From: Zygnema circumcarinatum | Taxonomy: Eukaryota; Streptophyta; Zygnematophyceae; Zygnematales; Zygnemataceae | NCBI GenBank assembly: GCA_037447605.1 | Contig: CM074817.1 | Location: 1,042,312 to 1,106,311, forward strand | Length of the DNA: 64,000 bases | Direction: 5' to 3' | Part shown: positions 45,943 to 59,100 of the stretch, one piece after another | How positions within the stretch are numbered: the first letter of the stretch is position 1 | Layout: each line of letters opens with the position of its first letter | Translations under genes and position numbers: made by a program | Notes under the pieces: generated by a model | Told to the model about the DNA's origin: nothing | Databases searched by the model: none | Seen by the model: only the letters and a program-made list of their open reading frames with translations

Positions 45943-48900
45943 AAACTCCTTACGTTTACTTTACTGTGACAGCTGGGAAATGACAGCTACGGCAGTCCCA
46001 CCTGCTACTGCAACATCCGAGACTGGACGGATGCATATTACAATACCAGCATCTCGTATGCGTGGGTCACTTACCCCAACTCCACCTGCTTGAGCGACTG
46101 CTCCAGCTTTGTTACTGGAAGCGGATACATATCTCCCAACGCGGATCCTGGAGGAGACGCAGTTGTGAACCATGTGGCAATGGCCATGTCCGGCATGGCC
46201 ATGGACCCGGAGCTGAATGGATGGAGGGGAGAAAACGACCAGATTGATGCGGCCTACCTCTGCAAGTACAATTACAGCACTACCAGAACCAATGCAGAAG
46301 GAGGTACGGAAAGGCTTTGAGAGCAGGTTCCAAGGAGTAGTTAAAGTGGAAGAGTCTAGGTTTATGCTAAAAAGTGAGGCTAAGAAACCAGCAAAGTCTG
46401 CTGGTTTACTGTGAAATGGCCTAAGGTGAGCCTATTTTGGGGCATTGCAGGAACCTTTAATGTGTACGGAAGCGGCAATACTACATTTCTCATTTCTCAA
46501 ATGTGGGACGTCGAAAAGGGTTCTTGTGGCTTGCAGGCTTCTGCTTTTATCCCTCCGCCTCCGCCTCCTCGACCACCTCCACTACCACCTCCTCCTCGTC
46601 CACCACCTCCTCTCCCACCCCCTTTGAAAAGCCCTCCTCCTCCTCCTCCTCCTCCTCCGTCACCATACCCACCTCCTCCCTTCGCTGTATCAACACCACC
46701 TCCAGGTTCTTGTTCACCTTTCCATCCTGCATGCATGCTATTTTAATGAGATTTTTTTTTCTTTTTTCGATTAGTTGGTTCAGCAAGACGTATGCCAATG
46801 TTCCTCTTCAAAATCTTGTACGCTGGATTAAAGCTAATGGCCTTTCTAATGTTTTGATCCAAACGACTTTCTGGAAGGGGTTTCCGACAGCATGCTTTTA
46901 ATAGTCTCAAGTCCTGCATTCAACCATGACTACCCTCTAATTGTGCGATCGATTTTTGTGACGGCTCCAGGTGAAAAAAAATCGAGCAAAAGTCTGGTTC
47001 CTATTATTGTTGCAATAGCTGTTTGTGTTGGCCTTATTTCCGTAGCAGCGTTCTTGGTTTTCCTTTGGTGGATGCGCCGACGCAAGGACGCTTCAAAAGC
47101 TTCACAGAAAGGTGCATAAAATGGCTCCTGATTGCAATTTCTTGCGCTTCTTTCTCTGTTTCTTACTCCCTCTCCCTGCTACTCAAACACATAGCAAACA
47201 CACCAAAAAGTACAGTACACACAGCACATCATAAACAGCAGTTTTCAAGTACATATTGACGTTTCCTTCTCGTCCTGCTGCATGTGACTGCATGCGAGAG
47301 TCTGACAATACAAGTTTTCTTGCCTGTTATATTGCCGCGTACAGGCGTGCCTCCAGGAGGGGGACCGCCCGGAGGGATGCTGGCGCTGGGCGCGGGCGGA
47401 GGCGTGATTCAGCTTCCGGGCGGACACCTCATTCAGGCGTGGACCCTTGAAGAAGTCGCAGCAGCGACCGGGAATTTCAGCGACGAGAACAAGCTTGGAA
47501 AAGGCGGATATGGAACAGTCTACAGAGGGACTGCTCCCGATGGCTCCGTTTGGGCGGTCAAGAGAGCGCTGCGAGTGAGCGATGGAGAGGCCGACTCAGA
47601 GTTTGAAGACGAGGTGAGCTTCACAACTGCATGGCATGCAGAAAGAGTTTATTATTCAGGAAAGAGTATTGCGTAGAAATCCCTTATAACATTTTTGTGG
47701 TTATATTCATGAGCCGAGACTGGCATGGTGCCAGGTTGAGTGTCTTCAAACCCTTTTACAGTGATCCAAGGAACTTCTTAGCGTTTGCAGGAGAGGCTGC
47801 TGATATTGGGAGGGGAGGAAGTGCAGGTCAAACTGATCGCACCCATGGCGCACCGCAACTTGGTCTCTTTGAAGGGATTCTGCGCGGAGAAGGGAGAGCA
47901 GATTCTCATATATGAATTTGTGGCAAATGGAACACTAAAGCAGCACCTGATGCTGGATCCAAGTGAGGCCCCTATCCTGATTCCGCATTCTCTGAGTGAA
48001 GGATTTCAAAACCTTGCAAAGCCCTCTCGCTTCCTTCAGACTCGATTTGAGATAACGTCATGAAGGGGCTGGGAAGTAATGCATCCAGCAATGCCTTCAT
48101 AATCTCCGTAGTTCTCAGTTGGGCAAGTGAACATTTCGACAAGTGACGCATACATCAGTGACTCTCAATTCGCTTTATCAATAGATTGATAGCGTGGAAC
48201 CATCGAAAGAAATTAAATCGAGGCGGTATGTTTATTCACATGCAGACAAGTATTCCTGAGCCTAGCTACTGCCTTTAAGCTCATTGAAATGTGCTAACTT
48301 GAGCTAATCCGTTTGTTTCTCTGTTTGCTCTGCACACAGAGCTCGGCGGAGTCCCATTGAGTTTCGCGCAGCGTTTGGAGATTGCCATCGGCTCCGCGCG
48401 AGGGCTGCAATACTTGCACAGCTTCGCGAAGGAGCCGGTCATCCACCGCGACATCAAGTCGGAAAACATTCTCCTTGATGCGAACTTGCAGGTGAGAGAG
48501 CCGCACATTAATACATAAAACACACTTGAATACACTTTTTATACTTTTTACCAGACTATACCTCTCTGCCTATATCAACATCGACATGCTTATTGTGCTC
48601 TATTGACTGTTCCACCATCTGCAGGCCAAAGTAGCAGACTTCGGTCTTTTGAAGCCCTTGAATGAAGAGGCGACGCACGTGTCAACGCGCGTTGCAGGAA
48701 CCATCGGCTACATGGACCCTGAGTACCGTCAGCTGCACCACGTTTCAACAAAAAGTGATGTGTATAGGTGAGTTCTAAGGGGAGAGCTCGAGAGGGAAGG
48801 AGGCCCAGATGAGGTTTAACAAAGGCGTCTACACTCCACTTACTTTTTCAGAAGCAATTCAACGCATAGTTTTGTGTGTTCACATAGTTTTGTGTGTCAA

Positions 48901-49556
48901 TGCAAGTGATGTATTAATGTGTCAGTTTGGCTTCTGTTCCTAATGGCGAAATTTGCATGTGTGGCTGCAGCTTTGGAGTGGTGCTCTTGGAGCTGATCAC
49001 AGGGAAGAGGCCGATCGTATTGGCGGACAGTCCTGCAGAGGGAGAGCAGACAATGGAACGCATCACTTTGGTGCAGTGGGTCAGTCCTGAAGCGCTCCAT
49101 CTTCTTCAAAATCTTCACTTTACCTTCCTTTCTCTTTTCCATCTTTTTTTCTTTTCCTTCTTATCCTTTATTCTGTCTGTAAATGCTTGGATTCCAACCC
49201 TAGCTGACTGGCTACAATTGTGTGTTCAGGTAAACCTGCAAGCTCAAACTGAGCAATGGGCGGCCATAGTTGATCCTCTCCTTAAGGAAGATTACCCCCT
49301 TGAAGGCGCCAAGAGGTTCATCCATCTTGCAAGACTCTGCACACAAGTGGAGAGCCATACGAGGCCGAGCATGGAGGAGGTTACAAGGCGACTTGAAGAG
49401 ATAAAGTCTGGAGGGGCTGTGGACTGGGACAAGGAAATTGGAACTTTACCGAATCAAAGGATCTCTTCCCCTTATCAACACGACCTCAACTCTATAACAA
49501 CAAGCACAACCGAAAGCTTCATTCCTCCACTTTCAGAACGTCCAGGGATCCGGTGA
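44743..49556 (+). CDS. Receptor-like kinase with EXORDIUM (PHI-1) ectodomain
   Basis: Ten exons: 44743-45336, 45973-46303, 46451-46705, 46971-47111, 47345-47613, 47827-47962, 48340-48491, 48625-48767, 48971-49079 and 49230-49556. All phases agree and give 818 residues. A signal peptide (1-20) precedes an EXORDIUM/phosphate-induced-protein domain (about 55-340: [34 protein letters not shown]-like and FLISQMWD segments). A proline-rich, extensin-like stalk (342-393, [12 protein letters not shown]) and one TM segment (about 403-427, [20 protein letters not shown] then WWMRRRK stop-transfer) follow. The kinase has [26 protein letters not shown] (about 609), ADFGLLK and [11 protein letters not shown], so it is an RD kinase with catalytic residues intact. 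EXORDIUM proteins are normally secreted and promote growth through brassinosteroid-linked signalling. The kinase half is nearly identical to that of the LRR receptor at 53158-59312. The fusion junction is the intron 46706-46970, phase 1 on both sides. If that intron is not spliced the product ends at 46746 as a secreted EXORDIUM protein. Confidence 0.85.
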
Positions 49557-50476
49557 CCGGGTCTGCCACGGCACAATCAAATCATGTTTTTCCTTTTCTT
49601 GTCAAAAGAAAATAGTGATGGACAGTACAGTCAGAAGGCTGCGCAGGCTAGGTCAATCAGTTCATTGACTAATTATGTAATTAGAAGTTTGGAGAGGAAG
49701 TTTGTTTAAGATGGAAACAAGTGGCGAAGAAGCGAAATGTTGATGTGCGTCGGAGGAGGAGGAGGACAGTTCCTCCTTGTAAGAGCGAGTCGGCTTACCC
49801 TTTAAGCGTCAGAAATTGTTTGTTATGCCCCCTCGGCCGACCCTTCATGGAAAGCAGAGGTTCCGACGACTTAACTTTTGCCCTTTTGGACGGTGCCCTG
49901 CTCCGCATTTCTGCCGATGTTGCGGTGGCCGACCTTCCAAAACCCTAAAAACCCTAGGAACCCTACCAACCATCAAAACCCTAAAAGCGCCTCTGGAGGC
50001 CCCTCCAGCTCCGCTCGCCACTTGGCGCACATCGGCGCCCTTTGCGGGTGCTTCTAGCGCCGTGTTGTTGTTGTTGTTGTTGTCGTCGAAGCAAAGTTGT
50101 GCTCATGGCTCTCCGGTCCAGCTCATAATTTTGCGGAGATTTCGGGCCGAGGGACGCGCGCACTCGCACTTGCCAGCCGGGATTGGTGGGACACGTGGGC
50201 ACGTGCCATTCGCTGGGACCGAGCCCCTTCACAGATCTAACGGTTGTCGTGGCGCGATGTGCGAGAGAATTGACGGTGGAGATTGAACGCACTTGTGAAG
50301 GACGCACATCCGCGAACGACCTCGTGGCGGACGGATCTTCCGCTCCGAGCGGATTCGGGCAGGCTGATTTTTTTTTTCTCTCAAAAAAAATTTCAGGGGG
50401 GATATCCAAAATGGGGGGGCGAAATATCATTTTCCTTGTTCTTTCTCTCGCCCTTTTGTCCTCTGTGAGAGGTTGG

Positions 50477-50560
50477 CTCCTCGTGGTTCCCCGTGTTGCT
50501 GTTGTTGTTGGCCATGCACCAATCATGCCATGGCCATGCGTGAGACCAATATCCAAATTG
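50477..50560 (+). repeat. ~80-bp dispersed direct repeat, copy 1
   Basis: Matches 51382-51462 (cgtggttc(c/t)cc(g/a)tgttg, ggccatgcaccaatcatg(c/t)cat, gccatgcgtgagaccaa). The second copy lies inside the MITE candidate at 51235-51706. Confidence 0.75.
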
Positions 50561-50935
50561 AATTCATTTTTGTGAAGGCAAGTATAGAACCGTCCATTGC
50601 GAACTTAGTCAAGCACCTGCCAATGGCGCGCTGCCACGTGGACAATCTTTCACACTTGGCGAATGCCTAATGGACGTGTTGAGTCTCTCAGTTTTAGGGG
50701 TTTGGGTATTAGGGTCTAAGGTTTGGGGTTTAAGGTCTAGGCGACGGAGAAAGACCAGTTATTTCGGTGTCATAAAGAAAGACTCGAGAGTGAATCTTGT
50801 GCCGTTTCAGACATATGCAATTATGGGTGATTCATTCATGCATGCATGCTGGCGTGCGTGTGCTGCTGCATGTCACCGTTAGGAAGGGCCGAGCCGACTT
50901 AAGGCTCCTTTGGGCATATAATGCGAGGCGAGGCA

Positions 50936-51036
50936 GGATGGAGGGAGGGAGGGAGGGGAGGAGGGAGGCAGGGGTGGGAGGGGAGGGAGAGGGGGGGAGG
51001 GAGGGAGGGAGGGAGGGAGGGAGGGAGGGAGGGAAA
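50936..51036. repeat. (GGGA)n tract
   Basis: gggaggga repeats with minor interruptions. No coding potential. Confidence 0.9.
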
Positions 51037-51234
51037 CAAGAAGGTGCTCTGATGTAGTTTGCAGGTGGAGAGGACGGGGGCCTTAGTTTATATATGGTAA
51101 GTAGAATAATTTGCAAGGGGAAGGGGACCATCTCGCTTGAGCAATTGAGCCTCTCATACTGTCATCTTTTCTACGATGTCAAACGCCAAGTTGATATTCT
51201 TCAATACGAGGTAAGCGTGCAGATGCAAGCAATA

Positions 51235-51706
51235 GGGTGGGTCAGACTTAGCCCCGAGCGTACTAATTCCCGAATTTAGTACAGGCTACTCACGTTATAG
51301 TGACATTGTTTATAATAACAGCATGGATATACTGCAACCTTTGCGTCCCCGTAGTGACGTCATTCCCGTACGGAGCCAGCCGTGGTTCTCCATGTTGTTG
51401 CTGTCGGCCATGCACCATTCATGTCATCGCCATGCGTGAGACCAACGCCAAATCCTTCTCGTTCTCTTCTCCTTCCTTTCCTTTCCTTCCTTTCTCTCGA
51501 CCTGTTTCGGGGGGACTAGTACTGTACACATGGCCAAATCAAAATCGTAAGCCTGCCGGCCGTATTTCGCACTGGCTAGGTACGCATTTCGGTACGGCTG
51601 GGTTCGGCGGAGACGCGGATCCCGACCCGAAATATATACACAAAAAAAGTGACTTTTCGTATACTGAATTCGGGAATTTCGTACGCTCCGTGCTAAGTCT
51701 GACCCC
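51235..51706. mobile_element. MITE candidate with ~48-bp terminal inverted repeats
   Basis: The left end gggtgggtcagacttagccc, continuing through gagcgtactaattcccgaat, matches the reverse complement of the right end (ggggtcagacttagcacgga then gcgtacgaaattcccgaatt). No open frame resembles a transposase, so it would be non-autonomous. Its right ~180 bp (51525-51706) is an inverted relative of the adjacent element at 51715-51914, so the pair could form a long hairpin RNA. Confidence 0.6.
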
Positions 51707-51714
51707 TCCTATTA

Positions 51715-51914
51715 GGGGAAGTCAGACCTTGACCACCGCTTACGAAATTCCCCAATTCCTTATAGTAAAAGTCACTTCTTTCGTGTACGAATTCCGGGTC
51801 GGGATCCGAGGCTCCGCCGTACACAGCCGTACCGAAATGCGTACCTAGCCAATGCTGAATTTGCCCGACAGGCTTACGAAATTGATTTGGCGATGGTTGA
51901 GGTCTGACTCCCCC
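51715..51914. mobile_element. 200-bp Stowaway-like MITE candidate
   Basis: The ends are TA|ggggaagtcagacct and, reverse-complemented, TA|gggggagtcagacct. They give matching terminal inverted repeats flanked by TA, the duplication used by Tc1/mariner (Stowaway) elements. The interior has paired aatttcgtaagc and cgaatt arms. No coding capacity. Confidence 0.6.
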
Positions 51915-53157
51915 TATTTCGTATGGGGATAAGGGGAAAGGAATTGTGCAGAGAGAAATGTGATCGGTGGCTTCTGATTGCTCGAAGCATCACTTGCTGA
52001 CGTCTGCTTTCGTGGGCCTACAACCCTACGACTCTCCGCCGCATTTCCGCGAAATGTCGGTCCAACCACCCCCGTCCATCTCACAGGTGACGGCAACAGC
52101 AGTCAACGTAGCTCTAAAACTTCGGTCAAATCCCATTCTCGAAAATTAACCAATCACAAGCCACCGACACAACACGGATAACCCACCGACCACCAATCGA
52201 TCGCTTGCCGACTTCTCACCGACCATCCACCGACCACTGGACCCACCCTCGGTGCCCCACGGGACCCGTGGGCTTGTTGGGCCGGGACGGCGAGCTCGTC
52301 GTATTCGATATCGCCATATCGCCATACTGATGTCTTATCGTCTCTAACCGACAGAGCCTGCCGGCGATTATGTACGGCAGGCTTATTGGTTCCCTTACAG
52401 AGTTACAGTACAAAAAAATCTCCAGCGGCGGCAATTTGCCGGTCTTGGTCGATACGTTGCCGATATGGCGATATCGACTTGCCTGTCGGAAACGACATCA
52501 TTGGCCGCTCGGCGACTGGTGGTTGTACACCACATGTGTGACAGCGGCTTCGGATTGGCTGGTCTTCCAATCGTAGGTCTCTAGGTGTCGGGCTTCTCCA
52601 TTGTGCCGCCAGGCCCGCCACGTGTTCGGTTGTCTTGTTGTTTTAGGCGGTCCGCAAAATGACCCAGAAAATCAACGCTAAGCGACAAAACATATTCATC
52701 GAATCTGGTCCTCTGGGAAAAAGACAGCGAGCGTGGCAGACGTTCCAAAGTTAGGGTTGTCATTATGGCGTCACAATGTTTGTTGCAAGGGCAGTATTTT
52801 CTGGCTGCTTGTGTAATTCCAAAATCCATGACGAAAGCATTTTGAACTACACGACAAACCAATGGTCGTTGTCGGTCCTGCCTCCCGGTGGTCAGCGGCC
52901 ACCGTTGACCCACCCGCCGAACCGACAGATTTTCCGAGCAGGAGCGTGACATCTGTGACGCCTCATTGACCGATTCTGCGGGAGGGAGGAAGCGTCGGTG
53001 ACGGGCGGTCAGCGTTCAGGGGGAGGGAGAGAGAGAGGGCGAGAGGGAGGAAGGCGGAGGGAGAGAGACAGTGGGGAGGGAGAGGGTTCAGGGTCAGGTA
53101 TAGGGCTAGAATTAGGGTTCAGGGCGAAGGGTTAAGAGGTGAGGGCGAGGTACGGGA

Positions 53158-56100
53158 ATGGCGACGTTGCGAGGAGCCGTTGCGGCCTGCATGGCGGTGG
53201 CGCTGCTGGGGGCGGTGGGACTGGGGGAGGGGGTGGAGCTGGACGCCGGGGACAGTGAGTGGCCCGCTTCTGCGCTGCTCAAGGAGGGAGGGGGGAGGGG
53301 GAGGGAGAGGGGGAGGGGGGAGGGGGAGGGGGGAGGGGAGGGGGGAGGGGAGAAGGGGAGGGGGGAGGGGGAGGGGGGGGAGGGGGAGGGGGAGGGGGAG
53401 GGGGGAGGGGAGGGGGGAGGGGAGGAGGGGAGGAGGGAGGGGGAGGGGGGAGGGGAGGGGAGGGAGGGGAGGGGGGGAGGGAGAGGGGGAGGGGGAGGGG
53501 GGGGAGGGGGGAGGGGGGAGGGGGGAGGGGGGAGGGGGGAGGGGGGGGAGGGGGGAGGGGGAGGGGGAGGGGGAGGGGGAGGGTGGGGAGGGGGGAGGGG
53601 AGGGGGAGGGGGAGGGAGAGGGGGAGGGGGAGGGGGGAGGGGGGAGGGGGAGGGGAGGGAGGGGAGGGGAGGGGGAGGGAGAGGGAGGGGAGGGGGAGGG
53701 GGGAGGGGGGAGGTGCGAGGCGGGAGGAGGAGGGGGAGGGGAGGGGAAGGGTAGGAGAAGGGTAGGAGAAGGGGAAGGGAGGAGGCTCAGGCTGCCACGG
53801 CGGCTCTCGTTCAGAGGGTGCGGTAGAAGGGAGAGAGAGGGATTTGTGGGAACTGTCAGGATAATTAACTCTTACTATGTCGTTGTATGACATTGTCTCA
53901 GAAGTGGGTCTCATAATGACGATGGTGTTTGACATGAGTGAGGTGCATAGAATTAAACACAGCTCCTTCGGGCGTTTGGCAACTCATGACCCCACTTTCA
54001 GCAAGTCTCCATTAACCGCACAATTCACGTAACCATGGCAACCTCCTATAGAATTTGCTGAATCACGTTAATAAATTAAGCTATATTATCGTATACTATG
54101 TAAATTTCAAGTTTGAAAATTCCTTGTAAAGGCTAAGGTTTCGATACGTAACAAGTAACATACCGGAATTACGGCTGATGATGATATACGTTTCTCTTAG
54201 TCCATAATATGCGAACAGTGTTGCTCATATATTACATAAGTTCCTTCAATTTTCTTCTTTCTTTCTTCTTCTTTCTTCTGTCGACTAAAAGTTGAATTTC
54301 AGGCTCACCTGTGGCTCTTGTAAAGTCCAAACTTCGCAATGCTCAAAGCTGTAGTGAAAGGTGGGAGGTACGCTTTAATGCTGCTAGCAGCCCTTTCAAT
54401 GGTTTTTTTTGCGTGTCCTGACGAGGTTTTTTCTTGTGCTTGGAACACACCCAGGCATCGCCTTATTATCAATAAAGAATTCCTTCACAAATGCTTCCGT
54501 CCTGTCGACATGGACGGCGAACAACACAAACTGCAGCTCCTGGGTTGGCCTCACTTGCGACTCTGCAGGCCGAGTCATACAACTGTAAGTTCCGTCCTGT
54601 TTCTGGGAAGCAGGAAAGCTGTGAAGGCCTGCTTCTTTATCTGCTTTACTCAATGCGTTTTCTTCAATATTGCCAGCAGTTCTGCAGCATATGGTTGATT
54701 AGCAGGGACCTTGAGTGTATGCAGTTGGGTTTTTTCTGTATCACTTCCAATCACTGGCTTCAATTTTCCTAAAACCTGTTTGGAATGATACGTGCAGAGA
54801 TCTGTATAACATGGGTGTTGGAGGAGTGATCTCACCTGCAATCGGCGGCCTGACGAAACTCCAAATTTTGTAAGTTCTATGCCTAGGATCAAGACATTAC
54901 TAGGAGAGAAACTCTTATCGTTATTGTATCGTATTGTATCGCTGCTCCATCAGTGTGGCTCTACCTCATCGTGCATCCTCGTTGAAGGTCACCAGACTCA
55001 CAAATTAGGGTTGCTGGCAGAAACCTTTATCGCAATGGCTTAAGTGGAGCCATTCCAGACACAATCGGCAACCTTACAAATCTACAACTCGTGTGCGTAT
55101 CTTTCCTATAGACTTTCCCTCAACCAACATTTAGCCTTTCAGTGTATGCGAAGTGAATCCTACATTGAAAATTTCTCTACAAGGATATTTTGAAGTTAAT
55201 TGAAGTTAAGTTGATTTTGAAGCTCCCTAATTTATGTTGCCCTTATTCAGACCAACGCTATTGCTGCTCACAGATACTTGAAAAACAATCAAATAAATGG
55301 CAGCATCCCAGACACAATCGGCAACCTGACCACCCTGCAGTATTTGTAAGTGTTTCGTCAACCTGAAACTTTCACTCAGCCGAAAACTCTGCAATTTGAC
55401 CAATGCGGAAATCTGAGAAGAAACTCATGTTTCTGATTTTTGTCTATCTGCGATGGCTGGCAGATTTCTTAACATGAACAACCTCACTGGCGCCATCCCC
55501 CCTGTACTCGGCAACCTTGTTAACCTAACGAAGCTGTGAGTTTCATGTTCATGAAGCCCTACCATGTGCTGGCTCTATCTGCTATGATATACCAAGCCAC
55601 CTTTCAACGTACTTAACTCGGCAGATGCTCATTAAACTCAGTCATCACCTTTGCTTGCAGTTTTCTCAGCTACAATCAGCTAACCGGCACAGTCCCCGAG
55701 ACTATTGGCGGACTCACCAACCTGCAGGAATTGTGAGTTTTTTCATGGAGGTTCTCATTCGAAATGGCAATCATGATTATGAGATGCTTCCAAAAAGGAA
55801 TGTGTTTCCATTGCCCAGTTTTCCTCGCCTTCTTTCCACCTTTTTCGCTTTTCTCACCCTAAATGCCCACTCCTACTATATTTTTGCCTCCCCGATTCGA
55901 ATCTGATTCGCTTTCATCTGATCTCCCCAACCTGTCTCAACTATGTGCAGGGGAATGGATGGTAATCGGTTGGAGGGAAGGCTCTCCAATATCATCGGCA
56001 ATCTCACATACCTCAAACGCCTGTGCGTTCCAGTTCTTCCATCTTGATCAAACCTGTCCTTTTGCCTTAACAGTGTGCAGGGAGTCCTGCCTTGAATGGC

Positions 56101-59100
56101 ATGTGAGTCTCTGCAAGTTTTCTGCATTCACAGCAAAGCAACGCTCGCCCTCATCCGACATTCTAATCTCGTGTTGATTCATTCAACGTCTCCAAACTTT
56201 CAAGCGCTTCTTCAGTGTCTCTCACACGCTGCCACGCGCGTTTCTGCAGATACCTAAATAACAGCCGTTTCACAGGCTCCATATCTTTGGCCAGCGACTT
56301 CCTTCTCACAGTCAACGTTGAAGGAAATTACTTCTCTGGACCGCTAAACTTCACCAAAAATGGCACAAGCTTCTGCTCCTTGGTGGACAGCAACTGCCTT
56401 TTCTTCTACGACTCGTCCGGAGGCTGCGCAGCTTCCCAGCTTCAGCGGAGTCCTTCAGAGTGCGCGGCATTTTGCAACAGTGCGGATGCCGCCGGTACAT
56501 GCAGCGGCCATGGCACGTGCGCGTTCGCCACAACCACATGCAACTGCGATGAGGGATACACATTGGCGCTAGGGACCTGCTCTCCATCCAGTGAGTGGTT
56601 TCTTACTATGGGAGAGATTCTGCTGAGGGGCTGATTGATGCTTGTTGCAGTCGATCATGCTCAACGAATGGTCCATACAGTGGGGTTTATTGATCAGCCA
56701 CTCTAATTCCTATATATTGCTATCGCTTTTGTGACAGCTGCAGGTGAAAAAAAGTCGAGTCAAAATCTGGTTCCTATTATTGTTGCAATAGCAGTTTCTG
56801 TTGGCCTTATTTCCGTAGCAGCGGTCATTTTTTTCGTTTGGTGGATGCGCCGACGCAAAAGAGCTTCATATAAAGGTGCATAGGATGGCTCCTTGCTCCG
56901 ATCCCCTCTGCCACACATGCATATCACAACTGTCTCCGGCTCATGCTGTGCACTATCTTCAATTTCGTTCATCCTTATTCATCGACCGCCGCTTACAGTC
57001 AACTTTCCTTTCCCAACAAAAAGCGTGCCTCTCCTAATAGATCCCTCCCGTGAAACAACTCATAGAAGACGATAAACTGCCTACCATCTATATTCCTTGA
57101 TTCAAACACAACAAGCAATACATTACTCACATGACACTACACACAGCAGTTTGAACATAGATTTTGCTCTACTCTCATTCTGCTGCATATCTGAGTTTGA
57201 CAAAGCCAATTCCCCTGTTATATTGCCGCGTACAGGCGTGCCAGGAGGCACGCCCCCCCCTCGAGGGATGCTCTCACGGGGGGCGGGCAGAGGAATCATT
57301 CAGCTGCCGGGAGGACATCTCATTCAAGCTTTGACCCTTGAAGAAGTTGCAGCAGCGACTGGGAATTTCAGCGACGAGAATAAACTTGGAAAAGGCGGAT
57401 ATGGAACAGTCTACAGAGGGACTGCTCCCGATGGCTCCGTTTGGGCGGTCAAGAGAGCGCTGCGAGTGAGCGATGGAGAGGCCGACTCAGACTTTGAAGA
57501 CGAGGTGAGCTTCACAACTGCAAGGCAGAGGGAGTTTACTCTTCAGGAGAGAGCAGCTTGTGGAATGCTGCTGCATTAGGTTGACTCCTTATCTTCCTTT
57601 CATTATCTCCTCCAAAAGTCTTACCTCCATCTGCTGCTGATAATCATATGCAATGACTTGCACTTGCAGGAGAGGCTGCTGATATTGGGAGGGGGGGGAA
57701 GTGCAGGTCAAACTGATCGCACCCATGGCGCACCGCAACTTGGTCTCTTTGAAGGGATTCTGCGCGGAGAAGGGAGAGCAGATTCTCATATATGAATTTG
57801 TGGCAAATGGAACCCTAAAGCAGCACCTCATGCTCGATCCAAGTGAGGCCCCTTTCCTGATCCCGCATTCTCTGAGTGAAGAATTTCAAAACCTTGCAAA
57901 GCCCTCTCGCTTCCTTCAGACTCGATTTGAGATAACGTCATGCTGGGGCTCACTTCGTTTTATCAATAGATTGATAGCATGGAACCATCGAAAGTAATTA
58001 AATCGTGGCGGTATGTATATTTACATACAGACAAGTATTCCTGAGCCTAGCTGCTGCCTTTAAGCTCATTGAAATGTGCTAAGTTGAGCTAATCCGTGTT
58101 TTTCTTTCTGTTTGCTCTGCACGCAGAGCTCGGCGGAGTCCCGTTGAGTTTCGCGCAGCGTTTGGAGATTGCCATCGGCTCCGCGCGAGGGCTGCAATAC
58201 TTGCACAGCTTCGCGAAGGAGCCGGTCATCCACCGCGACATCAAGTCGGAAAACATTCTCCTTGATGCGAACTTGCAGGTGAGAGCCGCACATGCCTTAT
58301 TCAAACACACATGAATGTACTTTTTATACTTTTTACCAGACTTTACCTCTCTGCCTATCTCAAGATCAACATGCTCATTATGCTCTATTGACTGTTCCAA
58401 CCTCTGCAGGCCAAAGTAGCAGACTTCGGTCTTTTGAAGCCCTTGAATGAAGAGGCCACGCACGTGTCAACGCGCGTTGCAGGAACCATCGGCTACATGG
58501 ACCCTGAGTACCGTCACCTTCAGCGTGTTTCAACAAAAAGTGATGTGTATAGGTAAACAATATGCAGAGGGCTAAGAGAGGGAAGGAGGGTGCGAAAGGG
58601 CAGCGGATGAGAGTTACAAAAAGTGTCTATGCTCCAATCGATTTAAAGCAATTCGACACGTATGTGCCTTCTGTGCCTAATAATGTGATCTTTGCATGTA
58701 TGGCTGCAGCTTTGGAGTGGTGCTCTTAGAGCTAATCACAGGGAAGAAGCCGATCGTATTGGCGGACCGGCCTAAAGAAATAGAGCAGACAGTAGAGCAC
58801 ATCACACTGGTACAGTGGGTGAGTTCTGAAGCGCCCTATATCAACTTTGGATCTTCGTTCATCTTCTTACTTTTCTTTCCCACCCTTTCTTCTTATTGCT
58901 TCTTGTTTTGTCTGTAACAGCTTAGTTGTAACTATAGTTTTGAGACTTTTATTTGCTTCTTTTGCTGCTCATCTTGTTTGCTCAGGTGAACCTGCAAGCT
59001 CAAACTGGGAATTGGACAGCCATAGTTGATCCTCTTCTTAAGGAAGATTACCCCCTTGAAGGCGCCAAGAGGTTCATTCAGCTTGCAAGATTATGCACTC

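Larger units (their letters stand above)
49557..53157. other. Intergenic stretch with teloboxes and small repeats
   Basis: No supported exon. Teloboxes occur at 49939-49984 (aaaaccctaaaaaccctagg and more), degenerate ttaggg-type repeats at 50692-50738, and attagggttcaggg at 53110-53130 before the LRR gene start. ACGTG motifs lie at 50188-50206 and 50633. Palindromic gatatcgccatatc arms lie at 52307-52325 and 52450-52485. Confidence 0.4.

Noticed and set aside
46750-46930. Possible extra exon ([20 protein letters not shown]) between stalk and TM segment of the EXORDIUM receptor.
   Set aside because: It has no clear acceptor/donor pair that keeps phase 1, whereas 46705 to 46971 joins directly in phase. 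No similarity to the LRR paralogue was seen.
47791-47826. Alternative upstream acceptor (tttgcag|GAGAGG) for the kinase exon of the EXORDIUM receptor.
   Set aside because: The same stretch in the LRR paralogue (57670-57706) is one base longer, which would break its frame. The inner acceptor gtgcag|GTCAAA gives the conserved [17 protein letters not shown] in both.
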